A stretch of DNA of 64,000 nucleotides from an uncultured bacterium. GTDB taxonomy: Bacteria > CSSED10-310 > CALFER01. Each line of letters begins with the position of its first letter. Within the stretch, counting starts at the first letter, position 1. The notes beneath the pieces were generated by a model. It saw nothing but the letters and a program-made list of their open reading frames with translations, did not search any database and had not been told where the DNA came from. The position numbers were made by a program, and so were the translations under genes. This document shows, piece after piece, positions 45,406 through 54,940 of this stretch. The stretch spans positions 1-64,000 of the forward strand of contig CALFER010000087.1 in NCBI GenBank assembly GCA_937951895.1, given 5' to 3'.

Positions 45406-46830
45406 ATGAACGAATCCGACGACCAGTTGCACCCCCGATCCCCCAGACGACACGGAATCCTTTCTCCGTCCGCAGGGCGTGCGGTTCGCTCCATCATGAC
45501 CATCACTGTTCTCAGCAGCATCGGGAAAGCCATCGGATTCATCGTTCCCTTTCTGGTCGCAGCGTGGTATGGCGTCGACAAGACTACCGACGCGGTTTTT
45601 TTTGCCTACGGATTCGTCCTGACCATCACGTGGTTCATCGCTCCGGTTTTCGAATCCGTCATCGTGCCGGCATTAGTTGAGCGTCGTTCAAAGGGTCTCG
45701 AGATCCGTTCGTTTGTTCTGGCCTTGTTCATTCTCGCTTCCCTGATCGTTGGCGCGCTGTCGTTCACCGCTCTGGGTCTCCTTCAGCCTTTCCTGTCGAC
45801 CGCAACTGCATTCGATCCGGAAACCCGCCAACTTCTTGGCACCATCGTGCTGGAAATCATTCCCCTGATCTTTCTGATTACCTGGTCCAGTCTGCTCACG
45901 GGATGTCTGAACGCAATCAACCTGTTCAATCTGCCCGCCGTCGCCCTGATCGCACGATCTGTTGTGACTGTGGCCGCTATCGCTTCGCTCCGGCACAGCG
46001 CCGGTATCCATGCAATCGCGTGGGGGTATGTCGCCGGTGAGATGATCCGGTTTCTCATGGTCGCGGTCGGTGCTGCCCGGAATCACCTGATCGTTTTTAC
46101 CAAACCACCGGCGTTCGATCCGGGAATCCGTCTGTTCATGACGACGGTTTCCATCCAAACAGCTGGAATGATTCTGCAGGAATTGAATCCGATGATCGAC
46201 AAGATCATGTCGTCATGGCTTCCGAGCGGTTCGGTTTCAATCCTGCACTACGCCGAGCGTCTCAATCTGATCCCGATCACCTTTTTTTCCTCCGGTCTCG
46301 TTGTCGTGCTGCTGTCCCGCTGGAGCCAGGCGTACCGGTGTGAATCGACCGCGGTGTTTAAAACGCGCGTACTGCGCAACACCGGCCTGGTGGCGATCGG
46401 CCTCATACCCGTTGTCATTCTGATCTGGGGTGTGAGCCCATGGATCATGCAGTGCCTGTTTCGATCGAGCACGATGGGAGCCCACGAACTGGTCCGTATC
46501 CGGATCGCATGGCTCTGTTACCTCCTGGGTCTTGTTCCGGCGCTCATCGTGCAACTCCTGTCACGTGCGCTTCTGATCACCGGACGGCTCCGGGTTCTTC
46601 TGATCGGCTCGTGTCTGATGGTCCTATCGAATGTCGGCTTGAATCTGGTTCTGATGCCCGCATTCGGAGTTCCTGGTCTGGCGGTGTCGACAAGTCTCGT
46701 GTCGATGATCCTGACCCTCTTCTACCTGGTCTTCTTTCTGAGGAGTCCAATCTCGATCGATCCGACTCGTAACCCTGACCACCGATCTCCCGATCAGGCT
46801 CTCATTCGAGTTCCCGTAGCGGATCCATGA
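45406..46830 (+). CDS. MurJ/Wzx-like polyprenyl-linked oligosaccharide flippase
   Basis: A 474-aa polytopic protein with about 13 hydrophobic helices of the MVF/MurJ (MOP) superfamily, showing SSIGKAIGFIVPFLVAAWYG, ELNPMIDKIMSSWLPSGSVS and YAERLNLIP. In this neighbourhood a role moving the O-unit or another lipid-linked glycan across the inner membrane is likely; a lipid II role is the alternative. The ATG at 45406 lacks a ribosome site and lies next to a predicted transcript start, so it may be leaderless. The frame is open further upstream into the divergent gene but that is discarded. Confidence 0.88.
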   Translation: MNESDDQLHPRSPRRHGILSPSAGRAVRSIMTITVLSSIGKAIGFIVPFLVAAWYGVDKTTDAVFFAYGFVLTITWFIAPVFESVIVPALVERRSKGLEIRSFVLALFILASLIVGALSFTALGLLQPFLSTATAFDPETRQLLGTIVLEIIPLIFLITWSSLLTGCLNAINLFNLPAVALIARSVVTVAAIASLRHSAGIHAIAWGYVAGEMIRFLMVAVGAARNHLIVFTKPPAFDPGIRLFMTTVSIQTAGMILQELNPMIDKIMSSWLPSGSVSILHYAERLNLIPITFFSSGLVVVLLSRWSQAYRCESTAVFKTRVLRNTGLVAIGLIPVVILIWGVSPWIMQCLFRSSTMGAHELVRIRIAWLCYLLGLVPALIVQLLSRALLITGRLRVLLIGSCLMVLSNVGLNLVLMPAFGVPGLAVSTSLVSMILTLFYLVFFLRSPISIDPTRNPDHRSPDQALIRVPVADP

Positions 46831-46937
46831 TTGCCAGCGAAACGCAAACAATACTCAATCCACAAAATTGACTCGAAAATTGCACCTGAAAAGCGTATAT
46901 CAGTGAGGGGATGCTGGTCACGAGCCGGGAGAAGCAT

Positions 46938-48086
46938 GTGGACAGAATTCGGATTGCGGTCATAGGCACCCGCGGAATACCCAATATTCAGGGGGGGATC
47001 GAACGATACTGCGAAGCGCTCTATTCGAGACTCGCAACAGACTTCGACATCACCCTGTACGCTCGTTCGCCATACTTCAGATCCGATCAACGTCCACGGG
47101 AATGGAAAGGTGTCCGGATCCGGTACATCTGGAGTCCTCGCAATGTACACCTGGAAACAATCGTACACACGCTCCTGTGCCTGCTGATCCTGATGGTCCG
47201 GCGACCGGATATCATCCACATCCATGGAATCGGTCCTGCAATCCTGGTCCCTCTGGCCCGATTCTGCGCACGTCGACTCGTTCTCACGCATCAGGGCGAA
47301 GATTATCGTCGGTCGAAATGGGGGGCAATTGCACGTATCGTTCTCAAAATCGGCGAACGACTTGGAGTCCGGTACAGTGATTCGGTTCTGTGTGTTTCGA
47401 GAACCTTGCTGGAGAGCGTCCGTCGTCGCCTGAAAGGGAAACTCGTTTACATCCCTAATGGTGTGTCGACAGGACCGGTGTTACCGCAAGGTGTCTACTC
47501 CAATGAACTCGGAATCTCGGGCAAACGATATGCGATGACCGCATGCCGGTTCGTTCCCGAAAAGGGGATCCTCGAACTGATCGAGGCATTTCAGCGGATC
47601 GAGGATGCTGAATTCAGACTGGTTATCGCGGGGGACGCGGATCACGAGACTGATTACAGCCGGAAGGTACGGTTGCGCAGTATAGAGGACTCCCGAATCA
47701 TACTGACCGGAGCCATTCACGGGAGCAGGATTGCGGAGCTGTATTCAAATGCCGCTGTGTTTGTCCTGCCTTCGTCGCACGAAGGTCTTCCACTGGCTGT
47801 TCTGGAAGCGCTGGGATACGGACTCCCGGTCCTGATCAGCCGAATTCCACAGCATCTGGAACTGAATCTGCCGGATTCCTGGTACTGCAAACCTCGCGAT
47901 GCGACCGAAATCAGACAACATCTGCTCACCCACCTGAATTCTCCGCGGGACCACAGCCTCTGCGAATCCATCGCGACCCGCATAAAAAACGAATATAATT
48001 GGGATCGAATCGCTGATGAAATCCGTGTTCTGTTTCGATCGCTCGTTCCAATCGATCCACAAAATGAGAGGAGATCATCGACGTGA
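46938..48086 (+). CDS. Family 4 glycosyltransferase
   Basis: A GT-B glycosyltransferase starting with IRIAVIGTRGIPNIQGGIER, the usual nucleotide-sugar GT4 N-terminus with its glycine-rich acceptor loop. The donor-binding C-terminal half has SSHEGLPLAVLEALGYGLPV with the E-x7-E motif. I chose GTG 46938 because GGGAG is well spaced upstream; an ATG at 46911 has its purine tract directly abutting and is an alternative. It precedes kdsA with a four-base overlap, suggesting a role in lipopolysaccharide core or O-antigen assembly. Confidence 0.9.
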   Translation: MDRIRIAVIGTRGIPNIQGGIERYCEALYSRLATDFDITLYARSPYFRSDQRPREWKGVRIRYIWSPRNVHLETIVHTLLCLLILMVRRPDIIHIHGIGPAILVPLARFCARRLVLTHQGEDYRRSKWGAIARIVLKIGERLGVRYSDSVLCVSRTLLESVRRRLKGKLVYIPNGVSTGPVLPQGVYSNELGISGKRYAMTACRFVPEKGILELIEAFQRIEDAEFRLVIAGDADHETDYSRKVRLRSIEDSRIILTGAIHGSRIAELYSNAAVFVLPSSHEGLPLAVLEALGYGLPVLISRIPQHLELNLPDSWYCKPRDATEIRQHLLTHLNSPRDHSLCESIATRIKNEYNWDRIADEIRVLFRSLVPIDPQNERRSST

Positions 48087-48910
48087 TGGAACCAACCAGT
48101 TTTCGAATCGGCGATGTACCGATCGGCGGAGGCGGACTGCCGGTGATCGTGGCCGGTCCGTGTGTGATCGAATCCGAAGATCACGCGCTGATGATGGCCG
48201 AACGTCTGTCCGCCATCGCAAAAACCGCGGGATTCAGACTCGTATTCAAGGCGAGTTACGATAAGGCGAATCGCAGTTCGATTCATTCCTACCGGGGACC
48301 CGGGCTTGACGAGGGTCTCCGCATACTCTCGAAAATCCGCACGGAAACCGGATTGCCGATCCTGACGGATATCCATGCCGTCGAGCACATCCAGGCAGCT
48401 GCCGAAGTGGTTGACATCATCCAGATCCCCGCTTTTCTGTGCCGACAAACCGATCTGTATCTCGAAGCGGGCAAGTATCCCGTTCCGGTCAATGTGAAAA
48501 AAGGCCAGTTCATGTCACCGGGAGACACCGCCAATGTCGTCGAGAAAGCGCGTGTGTCGGGCATCAAGGCGATATCGCTCACCGAACGAGGCACCTCGTT
48601 CGGATACAATCGCCTCGTCGTCGATTTCACCGGGATCTCGACCATGCGGGATTTGAATGTCCCCGTCATATTCGATGCCACACACGCGATTCAGCAACCG
48701 GGAGGAGGCGGAACATTTACCTCAGGTAACCGGTCCCAGGTCCATCCCCTCTGTCGCGCCGCTGTGGCTGTCGGGATCGACGGTCTGTTCCTGGAAGTCC
48801 ATGACCGGCCGGAACATGCGCTCAGCGACGGATCGAACATGATTCCACTTGAGGTGTTTCAATCGATCCTTCATGATGTTCACTCCATTCATACCGCTCT
48901 GACCAGGTGA
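48083..48910 (+). CDS. kdsA: 3-deoxy-8-phosphooctulonate synthase (KDO-8-P synthase)
   Basis: KdsA condenses phosphoenolpyruvate with arabinose 5-phosphate to Kdo-8-phosphate. The 275-aa protein has VAGPCVIES near the N-terminus, FKASYDKANRSS, TDIHAVEH, IQIPAFLCRQTDL, NVKKGQFMSPGD, TERGTSFGYN, IFDATHAIQQPGG and EVHDRPEHALSDG. The Cys of GPC, together with the later His, Glu and Asp, marks the metal-dependent class rather than the metal-free E. coli type, which has Asn there. The GTG start (48083) overlaps the glycosyltransferase stop, and AGGAG lies upstream. Confidence 0.96.
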   Translation: MMEPTSFRIGDVPIGGGGLPVIVAGPCVIESEDHALMMAERLSAIAKTAGFRLVFKASYDKANRSSIHSYRGPGLDEGLRILSKIRTETGLPILTDIHAVEHIQAAAEVVDIIQIPAFLCRQTDLYLEAGKYPVPVNVKKGQFMSPGDTANVVEKARVSGIKAISLTERGTSFGYNRLVVDFTGISTMRDLNVPVIFDATHAIQQPGGGGTFTSGNRSQVHPLCRAAVAVGIDGLFLEVHDRPEHALSDGSNMIPLEVFQSILHDVHSIHTALTR

Positions 48911-48914
48911 CCCC

Positions 48915-49892
48915 ATGAATCGTTCCATCATCATTCAGACCGCTCGTGAGGTGTTTTCTGGAGAGATCAGATCGCTCGAGGAAACACGCGAAACGATCGA
49001 TGAGTCGTTCGTCCGTTCGGTCGAATTGCTCCTTCGATGTGAAGGGAAAATCGTCGTGACAGGAGTCGGTAAATCCGGATTGATTGCCCGGAAAATTGCC
49101 GCCACGTTGTCGAGCACCGGTTCGTCCGCGATATTTGTTCATCCCGTCGATTGCCTTCACGGCGATATGGGCATGATCGATGTCCGGGATATTGTGCTGG
49201 TGCTGTCGAAGAGCGGCGAATCGGAGGAGATCCGGCGCCTGCTGGTCTTTCTGAAGAACCGCGGAATTCGCGTGATCGCAGTGACGGCCCGCATGGACTC
49301 CTGCCTGGCTCGCGCTGCGGATCGCACCATCCGTTTCATCACAACGGACGAAGCGTGTCCCATGGGTCTGGCGCCCATGGCGAGCACCACTGCGCAACTC
49401 GCGATCGGAGACGCTCTCGCGGCAGCGCTGATCCGCCTGAAGGATTTCAAACCCGAGGATTTTGCGGTGTTCCATCCGGCGGGCAGTATCGGCAAACGTC
49501 TCCTGCTGCGAGTATCGGACATCATGCACGCACGTGAAAACCTGCCGGTCGTCGGTCCGGAAGCGACCATGCGGGAGGCGATCGTGTGTATGACCGAAAA
49601 ACCCCTGGGTGCCGTTCTGGTCTCCAGTTCCGAAGGGTTGCTCACCGGGATCATCACCGATGGCGATCTGCGGAGGGGCATACAGAAGTATCCGGATCTC
49701 CTCAACAGGACCGTCACCGATCTCATGACCTCAAGTCCGATTGCCGTCACACCTGAAACAATGGCAATCGATGCATTGCACGTGATGGAAAACAGGTCGA
49801 GTCAGATCAGTGTGTTACCGGTCGTGGACGATCATCGAAAAATCCAGGGGATGATTCGACTCCATGACCTGGTCATCGCAGGACTCTACTGA
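48915..49892 (+). CDS. kdsD: Arabinose-5-phosphate isomerase (KpsF/GutQ/KdsD family)
   Basis: This enzyme makes arabinose 5-phosphate from ribulose 5-phosphate for Kdo synthesis. The N-terminal SIS domain has VTGVGKSGLIARKIAATLSS, CLHGDMGMID and VLSKSGESEEI; two CBS domains follow (~205-265 and ~275-325). A 325-aa length is standard. It starts four bases after the kdsA stop region, so precursor and Kdo steps are made from one transcript. It ends seven bases from a convergent epimerase gene. Confidence 0.95.
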   Translation: MNRSIIIQTAREVFSGEIRSLEETRETIDESFVRSVELLLRCEGKIVVTGVGKSGLIARKIAATLSSTGSSAIFVHPVDCLHGDMGMIDVRDIVLVLSKSGESEEIRRLLVFLKNRGIRVIAVTARMDSCLARAADRTIRFITTDEACPMGLAPMASTTAQLAIGDALAAALIRLKDFKPEDFAVFHPAGSIGKRLLLRVSDIMHARENLPVVGPEATMREAIVCMTEKPLGAVLVSSSEGLLTGIITDGDLRRGIQKYPDLLNRTVTDLMTSSPIAVTPETMAIDALHVMENRSSQISVLPVVDDHRKIQGMIRLHDLVIAGLY

Positions 49893-49899
49893 TCCGATC

Positions 49900-50904
49900 T
49901 CAGATCACCGGGAATCGCGCGTTATGATGAAAATCACTCGCCGGATCCCGGATCAATCCCAGATTCAACGCACTTCGCACCTCATCCAAACCATCCCGCG
50001 TCGACACAGCGGGTCGGAAACCGAGATCATGCAGCATTCGATCCGGGTCAATCTGGAAATTCCGCCTGTAACCTCCAAAGGTGATATCCTTATGCACAAT
50101 CCGGATGCCGGGGATCAGATCCATGATGATCCGGGCGAGATCTTCCTTGGTGTGATGGTTGTCGGGATTCCCCAGGATGTATGTCTTGCCCGTCATCCGT
50201 TCCAACGGGGCAGACAGCACCGCGAGGATGCCGGCGATCACGTCTGAAATATGGATCAGACATCGAAGGTAACTCCTTTGAAATACAGTGATTTCCCGTT
50301 TTTGAATGGCATTCCAGATGAATTGATTACCCAGCAGATCGAAGCGTGTGCGGGGGGATAATCCGAACACATCGCAGAGCCTCAGAATCGTTGTGGAGAT
50401 GCGGTTGTCCGCCCCTGCCCTGATCGCCTCCTCGGCGCGGATCTTGGTTTCAGCATACAGAGTCTGAGGATTCTGAGGGGATGTTTCGCTGATCATTTCC
50501 GCATCATTTTCGGAACCGTAGGCCGAATAGGTCGACGTGAAGATAAACCGCGGATGCCCATTTGCCTTCGACCATCTCAGAAGCGCTTCAGTGCCGTCGA
50601 TGTTGTACCGGCATGCGATGTCCCGTCCGATGATCTGACATGCCGGAAAACCGGCTATTGCTGCGAGATGAATCACCGCGTGCACATCGGTATGCGAGGG
50701 GAATTGCAGGTTGCCATCGAGAATATTGCTTCGGGAGAATGAGAAATCCGGATGATGCATGAATGCGAGCAGTGAATCGCCGCCATAGAGTAATGTATCG
50801 ATGATATGAACGGAAAATCCCCGGTCGAGCAAAGACGCAGTCAATTGTGAACCGATGTATCCGGCCCCGCCGGTCAGGATGATCAGGGGTTTCTTGTTAC
50901 TCAT
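49900..50904 (-). CDS. NAD-dependent epimerase/dehydratase (extended SDR)
   Basis: This extended short-chain dehydrogenase opens with IILTGGAGYIGSQLTASLL (NAD Rossmann motif) and has the catalytic Tyr-x3-Lys in TLYAETKIRAEE with Ser/Thr in FTSTYSAYG. It most likely epimerises or dehydrates a nucleotide-sugar for surface polysaccharide, given its place after the Wzy/WaaL-like gene (8-base overlap). The substrate cannot be read from sequence; the 334-aa length is typical. Confidence 0.9.
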   Translation of the reverse strand: MSNKKPLIILTGGAGYIGSQLTASLLDRGFSVHIIDTLLYGGDSLLAFMHHPDFSFSRSNILDGNLQFPSHTDVHAVIHLAAIAGFPACQIIGRDIACRYNIDGTEALLRWSKANGHPRFIFTSTYSAYGSENDAEMISETSPQNPQTLYAETKIRAEEAIRAGADNRISTTILRLCDVFGLSPRTRFDLLGNQFIWNAIQKREITVFQRSYLRCLIHISDVIAGILAVLSAPLERMTGKTYILGNPDNHHTKEDLARIIMDLIPGIRIVHKDITFGGYRRNFQIDPDRMLHDLGFRPAVSTRDGLDEVRSALNLGLIRDPASDFHHNARFPVI

Positions 50905-52231
50905 GTCGACTCGCTTGCCCGACGCTTCGTGCGGGCTCCGATGTTGGATGACTCATGACGATCGCGGACATGACCACCATGATCAATGCTGAACTCGCGA
51001 TATGAAACGGAAAACTGAAACACGCATCGATCATTCCCGAGATCATGCTCATCGTCGCCGCCAGGACCATCCAGTGCCTGTCTCCCGGACGGGAGGATCC
51101 CATCAGCCGATAACAACGGACCACACAGGTGATCAGAAAGCAGATCGTCAGGATCAGACCGATCAGACCGGCTTCGATCCAGATCAATAGAAACTCATTG
51201 TGGGGATGCGTGACAAACTCGGCATTCCGAAATGTATCGATACCCTCCTGGCGCAGCCGGATCTGAAAGTCCCGGTAATCGAATGGGAATCGCCCCAGAC
51301 CATATCCCATCAACGGTTTCTCCCGGATCATTTTCTCGCAGGCCATCCAGTAATGGGTTCTGGCATGAATCGATGAAGATGCCAGGTTGACATCGGTCGT
51401 CATCCGGGAATGAATCGAGGGAACCAGATAAAGCAATCCGAGAAAAATCAGGGTGGCGGAGATCAGGCACATGAGGAATCGGATGATTTGACGACGATTG
51501 CGTCGTAATACATGGATCAGAATACCAAAACCCAGAGCACCGAAGCAGGCCAGAACTGCCGCCCGTGTGTGCGTCAGTGTTATCGTGGTGAAAATGGTTC
51601 CGGATGCGATCAGTGCAACCCACCGACCCGATCGATTCTCACTGTTCACACCCAGGCTGACTCCCAGAGGAAAAACCATGGCCAGGACACCGGCAAACAG
51701 CGTCTGCTGGCCGATGAATCCGGATATTACCCATCGGATCTCATCGAACTCCTGCGTCGGAACGAATAGAAAATCACGGTCGAAAAACTGAAGGATTCCG
51801 TACAGCGATGTCAGAAACCCGGTGCCGACGATGACGCTGATCAGAAGTTTGACGGGACGGTTCTGATGCAGGACCAGCCATCGTCGTGCCATGAGCATGA
51901 ACAGGCAGTAGAGCTGGATGTTCAGAAGTTTCGAGACGGCATTCAGTCGATCCGGAGTCAAGTAGAAAATGACTGTAGCGTATAGGACAATCAGCCCCAC
52001 GATGATCTCGATCGTATCGGGTCTGGATGTCCATCCCCATGAGAGATGCTTGTGAAAAGCCATGAGAACGACAATGCCGACGATGATCAGCGCCTGGAAA
52101 ATCTCTTTGGAATCGCGAAACGGTTCGATGAACATCGACGAGTAGACCAGTTGTGAACCGGACAGAAGAATGACAAACAAAAATAAAATCAGGATGGACA
52201 TGGAGTATGTTTCGCCGATCGCTCGATTCAT
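50897..52231 (-). CDS. O-antigen ligase/polymerase-like membrane protein (Wzy_C/WaaL family)
   Basis: A polytopic protein of 444 aa with about 11-12 membrane helices. The Wzy_C region shows TLTHTRAAVLACFGALGFG and a large periplasmic loop with GYGLGRFPFDYRDF and VTHPHNEFLLIWIEAGLIG. Such proteins polymerise or ligate undecaprenyl-linked O-antigen to lipid A-core. The ATG has GGAG eight bases upstream and overlaps the upstream stop by four bases. Ligase versus polymerase cannot be decided by sequence alone. Confidence 0.88.
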   Translation of the reverse strand: MNRAIGETYSMSILILFLFVILLSGSQLVYSSMFIEPFRDSKEIFQALIIVGIVVLMAFHKHLSWGWTSRPDTIEIIVGLIVLYATVIFYLTPDRLNAVSKLLNIQLYCLFMLMARRWLVLHQNRPVKLLISVIVGTGFLTSLYGILQFFDRDFLFVPTQEFDEIRWVISGFIGQQTLFAGVLAMVFPLGVSLGVNSENRSGRWVALIASGTIFTTITLTHTRAAVLACFGALGFGILIHVLRRNRRQIIRFLMCLISATLIFLGLLYLVPSIHSRMTTDVNLASSSIHARTHYWMACEKMIREKPLMGYGLGRFPFDYRDFQIRLRQEGIDTFRNAEFVTHPHNEFLLIWIEAGLIGLILTICFLITCVVRCYRLMGSSRPGDRHWMVLAATMSMISGMIDACFSFPFHIASSALIMVVMSAIVMSHPTSEPARSVGQASRHE

Positions 52232-53265
52232 CGGGTCTGCTCCTGCAGGTTTTCGAGCATTTCCCGGGCGATTGGGTTGCCCGGTTCGAGTTCGATCGCC
52301 GATTCAAGTTCACGGCGCGCAGTGTCTGGTTGCTGACTGCCCAGAAAGATCCTGGCCAAGGTAACATGCCGCATTGCATTGGCTTCTGAGGATGCCGGAA
52401 AGGTCGAAGCGATCTCACGATGCAGAATCATGAGGAACGGAACATAGCCTGCGTTGGCGGCGATCAGATGATCCGCAAGTTGCATGGCATTGTTCCAGTC
52501 GTCTCTCCGGATGTATTCCTCGATGGTCCACAGGGCGCTCCAGTGAGTCACTCCCGCCGCGGCATGCTGGCTTTCCAGAGACGCAGTCGCATCCCGATCA
52601 TCCAGCAGGTAGTTGATACACACAATCGCCTCGATCAGTGACCGCGGTGGAGGTGTTTTAAAGTCGACCAGGCGATTCAAAGATGCAAGCGATCGACTCA
52701 GCACATCCGTGGGAATCTCACCTCTCAAGCGGATCACGAGATCGAAAAACTCGGAGGATTTTACTCGAATCAAGCCGTCGATGGCAGGATCAAATCGCGT
52801 GGCATAGGCTATCACACGGCGATACTCGGCTTCCGCTTTTTGCCAGTTTCTCATGGATTCATAGCAGATGGCGAGTTGGAGATTGACGAAGTAATTGGGC
52901 TTGTGGCGTTTCGTATCTTCGAGAACCATGGCGGCCCTGTGGAAATGATTGGCATTGAGCAATGCGCGTCCGTAGGCGTGACTCAGTTCCCCGAACCATG
53001 GGAACAGATTGTACATCGGAGCCGCGCGATTCACCGCCGCCCGGTATTGATGGTGAAGCACTTCGGTACTGGTTGATGTCGTGGCGGAATGCAGCGAGAA
53101 AAAAACAGCACACCATATCGACACAGACAGAAACAGGCCGACGGCCAGGATTCGAAAACAGAGTGCAAGCAGAATGACCTTCAGGGGAATTCCGTCTGGT
53201 GAAGTTCCTGTATCGTCAAAGAAACCGCCTTGCGAAAAAACTCCGGAACCTGACCCAGAAACCAT
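52228..53265 (-). CDS. TPR membrane protein, probable partner of the Wzy/WaaL-like protein
   Basis: A membrane helix (~residues 28-50) is followed by a periplasmic helical domain with TPR-like repeats, for example HRAAMVLEDTKRHKPNYFVN, NWQKAEAEYRRVIAYATRF and DTARRELESAIELEPGN. Pairing of a Wzy_C protein with a TPR protein is common. The start is uncertain: ATG 53265 overlaps the upstream gene by 50 bases and there is no strong ribosome site. It is coupled by ATGA to the ligase-like gene. Confidence 0.75.
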   Translation of the reverse strand: MVSGSGSGVFSQGGFFDDTGTSPDGIPLKVILLALCFRILAVGLFLSVSIWCAVFFSLHSATTSTSTEVLHHQYRAAVNRAAPMYNLFPWFGELSHAYGRALLNANHFHRAAMVLEDTKRHKPNYFVNLQLAICYESMRNWQKAEAEYRRVIAYATRFDPAIDGLIRVKSSEFFDLVIRLRGEIPTDVLSRSLASLNRLVDFKTPPPRSLIEAIVCINYLLDDRDATASLESQHAAAGVTHWSALWTIEEYIRRDDWNNAMQLADHLIAANAGYVPFLMILHREIASTFPASSEANAMRHVTLARIFLGSQQPDTARRELESAIELEPGNPIAREMLENLQEQTR

Positions 53266-53758
53266 CGCCACGAGCAACAAGATTAGGTGTTCCAGAGGTT
53301 TCCGCAGCGGATGCCGGCGTGATCACAAGGCCTGCACTCGCGGGAGTGGATGGTTTGGCAGAAGGTTCCGGCGTGGCCGGAGCGGAAGCGGGTTGAGGGG
53401 CGACGTTCTGACTCCGAAGGTCCTCGAGCTGTCCGCGAAGATCGGCTATCAGAACTTCGTGGTTTTTCAGTTTGTTCTGAAGCCGCCCGATGTCGTTTTC
53501 TCTCGATTCCAGACTGTCGCGGTATTCACGTATCAATTTGTCCTGGTGCTGGATGATCTCGTCCTTTTTTTCCAGTTCCGATTTCAGCGAAGAAACGAGA
53601 TTTTTCGAGGAATCCTTGATCATGATTGTCGCCTGCTTCTCTGGATTCATGGCGATGCCGCGCTTGTCCTTGTATTGCATCCAGCATGTGCGACTGCAGA
53701 ACGACGATTGAACGCCTTTCGGAAGTGGTTTATTGCAATTGAGACACAATGGTTGCAT
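53216..53758 (-). CDS. Zinc-ribbon and coiled-coil protein of unknown function
   Basis: The N-terminus has a CxxC...CxxxC pattern (CLNCNKPLP...FCSRTC), forming a treble-clef-like zinc site. Residues ~45-112 are a heptad-rich coiled coil (SELEKKDEIIQHQDKLIREY), and residues ~115-155 a Pro/Ala/Ser-rich linker. The C-terminus ends with a short basic-aromatic segment (FWVRFRSFFARRFL) that could touch the membrane. No family is recognised. It is first in the minus-strand run that continues with the TPR protein. Confidence 0.75.
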   Translation of the reverse strand: MQPLCLNCNKPLPKGVQSSFCSRTCWMQYKDKRGIAMNPEKQATIMIKDSSKNLVSSLKSELEKKDEIIQHQDKLIREYRDSLESRENDIGRLQNKLKNHEVLIADLRGQLEDLRSQNVAPQPASAPATPEPSAKPSTPASAGLVITPASAAETSGTPNLVARGDGFWVRFRSFFARRFL

Positions 53759-53992
53759 GGAAGAAAAACCCCTTTACCTGCACAGCTGTATCATAGAAAA
53801 TATACGGCAACGCGTCAATTCAAATCCGGTTTCGCCCATTCTGCCCGAATGCTGTCAACAGACGATCAGCGGAGTCGCCGAGCTGTTTGACCGGAAATGC
53901 GGCTTCCATCTTGAGTTCACGCGGAAAGGTCTGTATTGATGAGGAGTGAACCGGGGAGAACCGGGTTATCCCCCCTCGAAAGGAGATCCACG

Positions 53993-54940
53993 ATGTCGAA
54001 TACCGAGAAAACGCAACTTGCAATCATTGGAAGCGGCCCTGCAGGACTGACCGCAGCCATTTACTCTGCGCGCGCAAATCTTGATCCGGTCATCTTCGAA
54101 GGACTCGAACCGGGCGGACAGCTGATCACGACGACCATGGTGGAGAACTTCCCCGGATTTCCCGAAGGGATTATGGGTCCCGAACTGATGGACAATATGC
54201 GGAAACAAGCCTCCCGTTTTGGCGCGAAACTTGTTCCGGAGATTGTCGAGGAGGTGGATCTCTCCAGAAGGCCCTTTGAAATTCACTATGGAGAGAATCG
54301 TGCGCTGCTCGCCTCAGCGATCATCATCGCGACCGGTGCCTCCGCCAAATGGCTCAACCTGCCTTCCGAACATCAGTATCGGGGGAGAGGTGTGTCATCA
54401 TGTGCCACCTGTGACGGTTTCTTTTTCAAGGGGAAGCGGGTTGCGGTGGTCGGCGGGGGAGACACCGCGATGGAAGATGCGCTGCACCTCACCCGCTTCG
54501 CGACGGAAGTCGTGCTGATTCACCGTCGCGACTCACTACGGGCATCCCGTTACATGCAGGAACGCGCGATCGAGAACCCGAAGATCACGTTTATGTGGAA
54601 CTCGAAGGTTGTTGAAGTGCTCGGAATGGAATCGACCGGTGTCAGCGGTTTGAAGATACAGAACGTTCAGACCGGCGAAATCACACAGATCGCCATGGAT
54701 GGTTTGTTCGTTGCGATCGGTCACAATCCCAACACCGGTTTTTTAAAAGGCCAACTTCATTTGGATGAAAGCGGATTCATCAAGGTTCCGAGGGGAGAAG
54801 TCGAAACATCGATTCCCGGTGTTTTCGTTGCAGGTGATGTCATCGACCCCCGTTTCCGGCAGGCCATCACGGCCGCCGGCATGGGATGCATGGCAGCGAT
54901 CCGCGTCCAGGAGTTTCTCGAACTGCATCCGCTCCCCTGA
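53993..54940 (+). CDS. trxB: Thioredoxin-disulfide reductase
   Basis: TrxB transfers electrons from NADPH through FAD to thioredoxin. The FAD motif AIIGSGPAGLTAAIYSARA, the redox-active CATCDG, the NADPH-binding VAVVGGGDTAMEDALHLTR and the C-terminal FVAGDVIDPRFRQAITAAGMG are intact. I chose ATG 53993: AAGGAG is seven bases upstream and the N-terminus then matches the family (315 aa). An upstream in-frame ATG at 53936 adds 19 unsupported residues. It converges with the lipoprotein gene with no gap. Confidence 0.96.
   Translation: MSNTEKTQLAIIGSGPAGLTAAIYSARANLDPVIFEGLEPGGQLITTTMVENFPGFPEGIMGPELMDNMRKQASRFGAKLVPEIVEEVDLSRRPFEIHYGENRALLASAIIIATGASAKWLNLPSEHQYRGRGVSSCATCDGFFFKGKRVAVVGGGDTAMEDALHLTRFATEVVLIHRRDSLRASRYMQERAIENPKITFMWNSKVVEVLGMESTGVSGLKIQNVQTGEITQIAMDGLFVAIGHNPNTGFLKGQLHLDESGFIKVPRGEVETSIPGVFVAGDVIDPRFRQAITAAGMGCMAAIRVQEFLELHPLP

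Noticed and set aside
53733..53939. A 68-codon plus-strand frame just before trxB
   Set aside because: It begins inside the opposite gene, lacks a ribosome site and shows no protein-like pattern; it is better read as the region before trxB.
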